From the NCBI RefSeq assembly GCF_000517265.1, contig NZ_AYSJ01000014.1:546740-610739 (forward strand): a DNA stretch of 64,000 nt, in the 5' to 3' direction. Source of the DNA: Photorhabdus khanii NC19 (GTDB lineage Bacteria > Pseudomonadota > Gammaproteobacteria > Enterobacterales > Enterobacteriaceae). Every line of letters starts with the position of its first letter. The stretch's first letter is position 1. A program made the position numbers and the translations under genes. A model generated the notes under the pieces. The model was not told where the DNA came from. It made no database searches and saw only the letters and a list, made by a program, of their open reading frames with translations. This document shows, in pieces, positions 60,199-64,000 of the stretch.

Positions 60199-61109
60199 TG
60201 ATTAAATCCTTTTGCGATTGTATCTACAGTTTTGTTCAGTAAATCAATATAAGTGGGTACTGGCCCGTCACTGCCGGAGAGTGAATCTACATAAAGAACG
60301 CCACCATAACGGGCATCGGTTTCTTTGCTGACTTGTTTGGCTGGTTTATCGGAAATGGTACTTTCGCTAAACACCACCGGGATCTTATTTGCTCTTACTG
60401 TATCAATCACATGACGAACTTGTTGTGGTGAACCTTGTTCTTCCGCATTGATTGGCCACAGATAAACTTCCTTAAATTGATAATCTTTAGCCAGATAGCT
60501 AAAAGCCCCTTCACTGGTGACTAACCAACGTTGATCCTGTGGAATACGGGCAAGACGCTCTCTCAGTGGAGAATCCAGTTGGGCGATTTTTTCAGCATAG
60601 GCTTTGGCATTCCTATTATAATTTTCTGTATTTTCAGGATCATATTTCACAAATGCTTTGCGGATATTTTCAATATAAACCAAAGCATTGGTGGGTGACA
60701 TCCAGGCGTGAGGGTTAGGGTTTCCGTTGTAAGGCCCTTCACGAATAGGTAATGGTGTAATGCCTTCAGTGATGACAACGGCGGGCACATCTTTGAGGTT
60801 TTCAAAGAAACGTTCGAACCAGCGTTCCAGATTCAATCCATTCCAAAGGATCAAATCAGCATGTTGAGATTTTATAATATCTTTGGGAGTAGGCTGATAA
60901 TCATGGATTTCAGCACCCGGTTTAGTAATTGATTCAACAATTGCAGCATCACCTGCTACATTTTGAGCTATATCCTGAATGATAGTAAAAGTGGTGACGA
61001 CTTTGAATTTTTTGGCGGCGGATACCTGCTGGCTAAATAAGATTATGGATAAGAGAATCAATACGATTCCTGATATAGGGTAAGGAAGCAGAGAGAGTTT
61101 CTTTTTCAT
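60195..61109 (-). CDS. yfeA: Mn/Fe ABC transporter substrate-binding protein YfeA (SitA)
   Basis: A 304-residue periplasmic cluster A-I metal-binding protein. The signal peptide ([19 protein letters not shown]) precedes [21 protein letters not shown]. Likely Mn2+/Fe2+ ligands are His in [10 protein letters not shown] and NPHAWMSP, Glu in WLVTSEGAF and Asp in YVDSLSGSD. It is the first gene of yfeABCD, behind a Fur-type box. In Photorhabdus and Yersinia this system imports divalent iron and manganese and contributes to virulence. Confidence 0.95.
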   Translation of the reverse strand: MKKKLSLLPYPISGIVLILLSIILFSQQVSAAKKFKVVTTFTIIQDIAQNVAGDAAIVESITKPGAEIHDYQPTPKDIIKSQHADLILWNGLNLERWFERFFENLKDVPAVVITEGITPLPIREGPYNGNPNPHAWMSPTNALVYIENIRKAFVKYDPENTENYNRNAKAYAEKIAQLDSPLRERLARIPQDQRWLVTSEGAFSYLAKDYQFKEVYLWPINAEEQGSPQQVRHVIDTVRANKIPVVFSESTISDKPAKQVSKETDARYGGVLYVDSLSGSDGPVPTYIDLLNKTVDTIAKGFNQ

Positions 61110-61143
61110 GAATTCAAACCTTTACTTGTTATAAATATGTATA

Positions 61144-61158
61144 TGATAACGATTATCA
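61144..61158. promoter_or_regulatory. Fur-type operator of yfeABCD
   Basis: TGATAACGATTATCA is a near-perfect 7-1-7 Fur box (GATAA/TTATC) about 35 bases upstream of yfeA, followed by AATATCATTT. Iron repression of the transporter is predicted. MntR control through another site cannot be excluded. Confidence 0.85.
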
Positions 61159-61329
61159 ATATCATTTAAGTAAAGTCAAGATTATAAAATTTAGAAACAG
61201 AGATTATTACAATAGTCACTTCATATGATATGAACATGAATAGAGTTAAAAGTTAAGTAAAATATTTTTGGGTTGTGAGTGAAATTGTATATGCTGCGCT
61301 GTAGTAGATTTGATCCAGAGGATTAAAGG

Positions 61330-62001
61330 GTGAAATTAAGACTCAGCTTTGTGGCACTGATTGTGCTATTAGTCGGTTGTGCTGGAAGGAATGCCCAGCA
61401 AACCAATATCGGAAAACAGTCAGGTCAGCAACGTATGCTCAGTGGTAGCTCTGCTAATGTAGCTGGGTTTTCTTCTTTCCCGCCGACACCTTTTGATACA
61501 TTTATTCAACAGGCATCCAATCGGTACGGTATTGATGAAACGCTTATCAGGGCGATTATTCAAGTTGAATCAGGTTTCCGCCCCGATGCCGTCAGTAAAT
61601 CGAATGCAATTGGCCTTATGCAAATTAAAGCATCAACAGCAGGACGGGATGTGTATCGACAGAAGGGGCGTTCTGGTCAGCCGACAACCCGCGAGTTGAA
61701 AGATCCTAAAACCAATATTGATCTTGGTACTGCTTATATTAGTCTTCTAAAAGAGCAGCATTTGGCGGGTATTGATAATCCGGAGACGCTCTACTATGCC
61801 ACTATCGTTGCTTACGTCAATGGTGCAGGTGCGCTCTTGCGCACTTTTAGTGCTGACCGTCAGTTAGCCGTTAATAAAATAAATCGGATGACACCGGATG
61901 AGTTTTATCAGCATGTCAAGGATAATCATCCGGCACCTCAGGCTCCACGCTATTTGTGGAAAGTGAAGAATGCTTACCGTTCATTGACTATGGCAGATTA
62001 G
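61330..62001 (+). CDS. emtA: Membrane-bound lytic transglycosylase EmtA (MltE)
   Basis: A 223-residue outer-membrane lipoprotein that cleaves peptidoglycan as an endo-lytic transglycosylase. The lipobox LLVGCAG lies at the end of the signal. SLT-domain motifs are [20 protein letters not shown] with the catalytic Glu, GLMQIKAS and [13 protein letters not shown]. It starts at a GTG with AAAGG upstream. Length is similar to MltE of E. coli. Confidence 0.92.
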   Translation: MKLRLSFVALIVLLVGCAGRNAQQTNIGKQSGQQRMLSGSSANVAGFSSFPPTPFDTFIQQASNRYGIDETLIRAIIQVESGFRPDAVSKSNAIGLMQIKASTAGRDVYRQKGRSGQPTTRELKDPKTNIDLGTAYISLLKEQHLAGIDNPETLYYATIVAYVNGAGALLRTFSADRQLAVNKINRMTPDEFYQHVKDNHPAPQAPRYLWKVKNAYRSLTMAD

Positions 62002-62445
62002 ATTAAAGAGCTGACAATAATGGCTATTCCATTTCGAATGAGTTTTTCTGAAATATATATTTGATTATGATTATATTCAGTGAGAACTGGGAACCGCCAT
62101 TACTGTTTACTCATGTTTCCTATAAGATTTTTTCAAGACTTGCATTGATTTCAATATCCAGCTGGCGATATCTATTCCGCTCTGTAATAAGAGCAGAAAT
62201 CGTGTTTTTTCGTTGTTGCTATGATCGTGTTATTGATGCAGTGGATTATTGAGGCTGTATGTCCTTTGATTTTGTGATTAAACATAGTCGTGACCTGAAT
62301 GTTTGTTGGTGGTATATTTTCGCGATGTTTCGGTATCAAAGGCAGTCACTTTTTACATCGTGTACCAATCTTAGTACCAAACTTTAATGGATTGACTAGA
62401 TAATAATTTAAATCGTTATTTTAGTTGAATATCGAACTCCTTCAA
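62002..62445. promoter_or_regulatory. thrS promoter and leader region
   Basis: About 440 bases without a supported gene. The thrS leader contains further A/U-rich and pairing segments upstream of the anticodon-like hairpin. Promoter boxes could not be fixed; TTGACT at 62392 is a possible -35 with a weak -10 downstream. Confidence 0.35.
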
Positions 62446-62466
62446 GTGACCTTTCGTGCGGGTCAC
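62446..62466 (+). promoter_or_regulatory. ThrS translational operator, tRNA-Thr anticodon mimic
   Basis: GTGACC and GGTCAC pair to a six-bp stem whose nine-base loop is TTTCGTGCG, containing CGT (62455-62457), the anticodon of a threonine tRNA. It lies about 20 bases before the thrS start and reproduces domain 2 of the E. coli thrS operator, where ThrRS binds its own mRNA and blocks ribosomes. Confidence 0.85.
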
Positions 62467-62487
62467 CACTGTAGATAAGGATTTTAA

Positions 62488-64000
62488 ATGCCTGTTATTA
62501 CTCTTCCTGACGGTAGCCAACGTCAGTTTGATCGTGCCGTTTCTGTAATGGATGTTGCCTGTGATATTGGTCCAGGTTTAGCGAAAGCATGTATTGCTGG
62601 CCGCGTAAATGGTGAGTTGGTGGATGCCTGTGAATTAATCGATTCTGATGCAAAACTGGCTATTATTACCAGTAAAGATGAGGAAGGGCTGGAAATTATC
62701 CGCCATTCATGCGCACATCTGTTGGGCCATGCGATTAAGCAATTATGGCCAGATACTAAAATGGCCATCGGACCTGTCATTGATAATGGTTTTTACTATG
62801 ATGTCGATCTTGGCCGTGCCCTGACGCAGGAAGATATTGAGCTGCTTGAAAAACGCATGTTGGAGCTTGCTAAAAAAGACTATGACGTCATCAAGAAAAA
62901 AGTGAGTTGGCAAGAAGCTCGTGATACGTTCGTCGCCCGTGGTGAGGATTACAAAGTACAGATTTTGGATGACAACATTGGTCGTGATGATCACCCTGGT
63001 CTGTATAATCATGAAGAATATGTTGACATGTGCCGTGGTCCACATGTGCCAAATATGCGTTTTTGTCATCATTTTAAATTGCAGAAAGTGGCAGGGGCAT
63101 ACTGGCGTGGGGACAGCAACAATAAAATGTTGCAACGGATATACGGTACTGCGTGGGCTGATAAGAAACAGCTCAACACTTATCTGCAACGCTTGGAAGA
63201 AGCCGCTAAACGTGACCATCGTAAAATTGGTAAACAGCTAGATTTGTACCACATGCAGGAAGAAGCGCCGGGTATGGTATTCTGGCATAATGATGGCTGG
63301 ACTATTTTCCGTGAACTTGAAACTTTCGTGCGCACTAAACTGAAAGAATATCAATATCAGGAAGTTAAAGGTCCATTTATGATGGACCGTGTGATGTGGG
63401 AAAAAACGGGTCACTGGGAAAACTATGGTGAGCATATGTTTACCACTTCTTCAGAGAACCGTGAATATTGCGTTAAACCCATGAATTGTCCAGGGCACAT
63501 TCAGATTTTTAACCAAGGTTTAAAATCTTATCGTGACTTGCCTTTACGTATGGCTGAGTTCGGTAGCTGTCACCGTAATGAACCGTCGGGTGCATTACAT
63601 GGTTTGATGCGTGTTCGTGGTTTTACTCAGGATGATGCTCATATCTTCTGTACAGAAGAGCAAATTCATCGGGAAGTGAGCAGCTGCATTAAGATGGTGT
63701 ACGACGTTTACAGCACTTTTGGTTTTGAAAAAATCGTTGTTAAGCTATCGACCCGTCCGGAAAAACGCATTGGTACTGAAGAACAATGGAGCCAGGCCGA
63801 GGAAGCTTTGGCGGCAGCGCTGCAAGAAAACGGTGTTCAGTTTGAGTATCAGCCAGGTGAAGGCGCTTTTTACGGACCAAAAATTGAATTTACTTTGCAT
63901 GATTGTTTGGATCGTGCGTGGCAATGTGGTACTGTGCAGCTTGACTTTTCACTACCGGGCCGTTTGAGTGCGTCCTACGTAGGTGAAAACAACGAACGTA
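62488..64000 (+). CDS. thrS: Threonyl-tRNA synthetase ThrS, partial
   Basis: The first 504 codons of a class II synthetase that runs past the right edge. The TGS domain ([15 protein letters not shown]) is followed by the editing domain with the HxxxH motif in [12 protein letters not shown] and [12 protein letters not shown]. The catalytic core has [12 protein letters not shown] (zinc-site Cys), [15 protein letters not shown] and [28 protein letters not shown] gives a good ribosome binding site. It charges tRNA-Thr and represses its own translation through the operator just upstream. Confidence 0.96.
   Translation, partial: MPVITLPDGSQRQFDRAVSVMDVACDIGPGLAKACIAGRVNGELVDACELIDSDAKLAIITSKDEEGLEIIRHSCAHLLGHAIKQLWPDTKMAIGPVIDNGFYYDVDLGRALTQEDIELLEKRMLELAKKDYDVIKKKVSWQEARDTFVARGEDYKVQILDDNIGRDDHPGLYNHEEYVDMCRGPHVPNMRFCHHFKLQKVAGAYWRGDSNNKMLQRIYGTAWADKKQLNTYLQRLEEAAKRDHRKIGKQLDLYHMQEEAPGMVFWHNDGWTIFRELETFVRTKLKEYQYQEVKGPFMMDRVMWEKTGHWENYGEHMFTTSSENREYCVKPMNCPGHIQIFNQGLKSYRDLPLRMAEFGSCHRNEPSGALHGLMRVRGFTQDDAHIFCTEEQIHREVSSCIKMVYDVYSTFGFEKIVVKLSTRPEKRIGTEEQWSQAEEALAAALQENGVQFEYQPGEGAFYGPKIEFTLHDCLDRAWQCGTVQLDFSLPGRLSASYVGENNER

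Overview
The window comes from a gammaproteobacterium of the Morganellaceae, most likely Photorhabdus and less likely Xenorhabdus. Most genes are close relatives of E. coli chromosomal genes in E. coli-like neighbourhoods: yffB-dapE, maeB, guaBA, rlmA-mntP-yobD-manZYX, sdaA-nudL-pabB-yoaH, yobA-yebZ-yebY-SdsR-yebV-msrC-proQ-prc-htpX, yniABC-hxpB and emtA/thrS. AT-rich accessory blocks and a yfe/sit metal transporter lie between them. The genus call is inference from gene content and base composition. No tRNA, rRNA, CRISPR array or complete insertion sequence was found.

Layout. 1-4146: accessory locus on the minus strand. It holds a radical SAM/SPASM-like enzyme, a 336-residue secreted-looking protein with an Ala/Val/Asn-rich tract, a small membrane protein, and the start of an NRPS-type condensation-domain protein cut by the left edge. 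A decayed second copy of the precursor and membrane-protein pair lies right behind the radical SAM gene, and a ~100 bp repeat sits upstream of both units. 4505-13076: core genes yeaL, tmcA, ypfN, an M15 peptidase, dapE, yffB, narP and maeB. 13138-19565: a probable iron or heme acquisition locus (ChaN-type lipoprotein, Fur-like box, TonB paralogue, exported oligopeptidase B, TonB-dependent receptor). 19592-24299: xseA and guaBA, with a PurR-type box. 24300-30050: an AT-rich island behind guaA with an integrase-like relic, a DNA methyltransferase next to a MORC/MutL-like GHKL ATPase (candidate defence pair), an antitoxin relic and a DUF2335 membrane pair.

30077-35148: rlmA, mntP with its Mn2+ riboswitch, yobD and manXYZ. 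35572-38528: an inserted segment with a secreted amidase and a transposase fragment, bounded by two near-identical palindromic hairpins. 38577-52730: core genes sdaA to htpX, with the sRNA SdsR between yebY and yebV, and ferritin ftnA behind an AT-rich Fur-like region. 52752-57426: tcyP, LexA-controlled ydjM, hxpB, yniB and yniA. 57549-61109: yfeABCD (sitABCD), a Mn/Fe ABC importer behind a Fur-type box. 61330-64000: emtA and the first 504 codons of thrS, preceded by its tRNA-mimic operator.

Metal balance recurs through the window: Fur-like uptake loci (tonB/receptor and yfe), Mn export (mntP), ferritin storage (ftnA) and CopC/CopD-type copper proteins. The parts most worth a second look are the putative RiPP-like locus at the left edge and the methyltransferase-ATPase pair in the guaA island.
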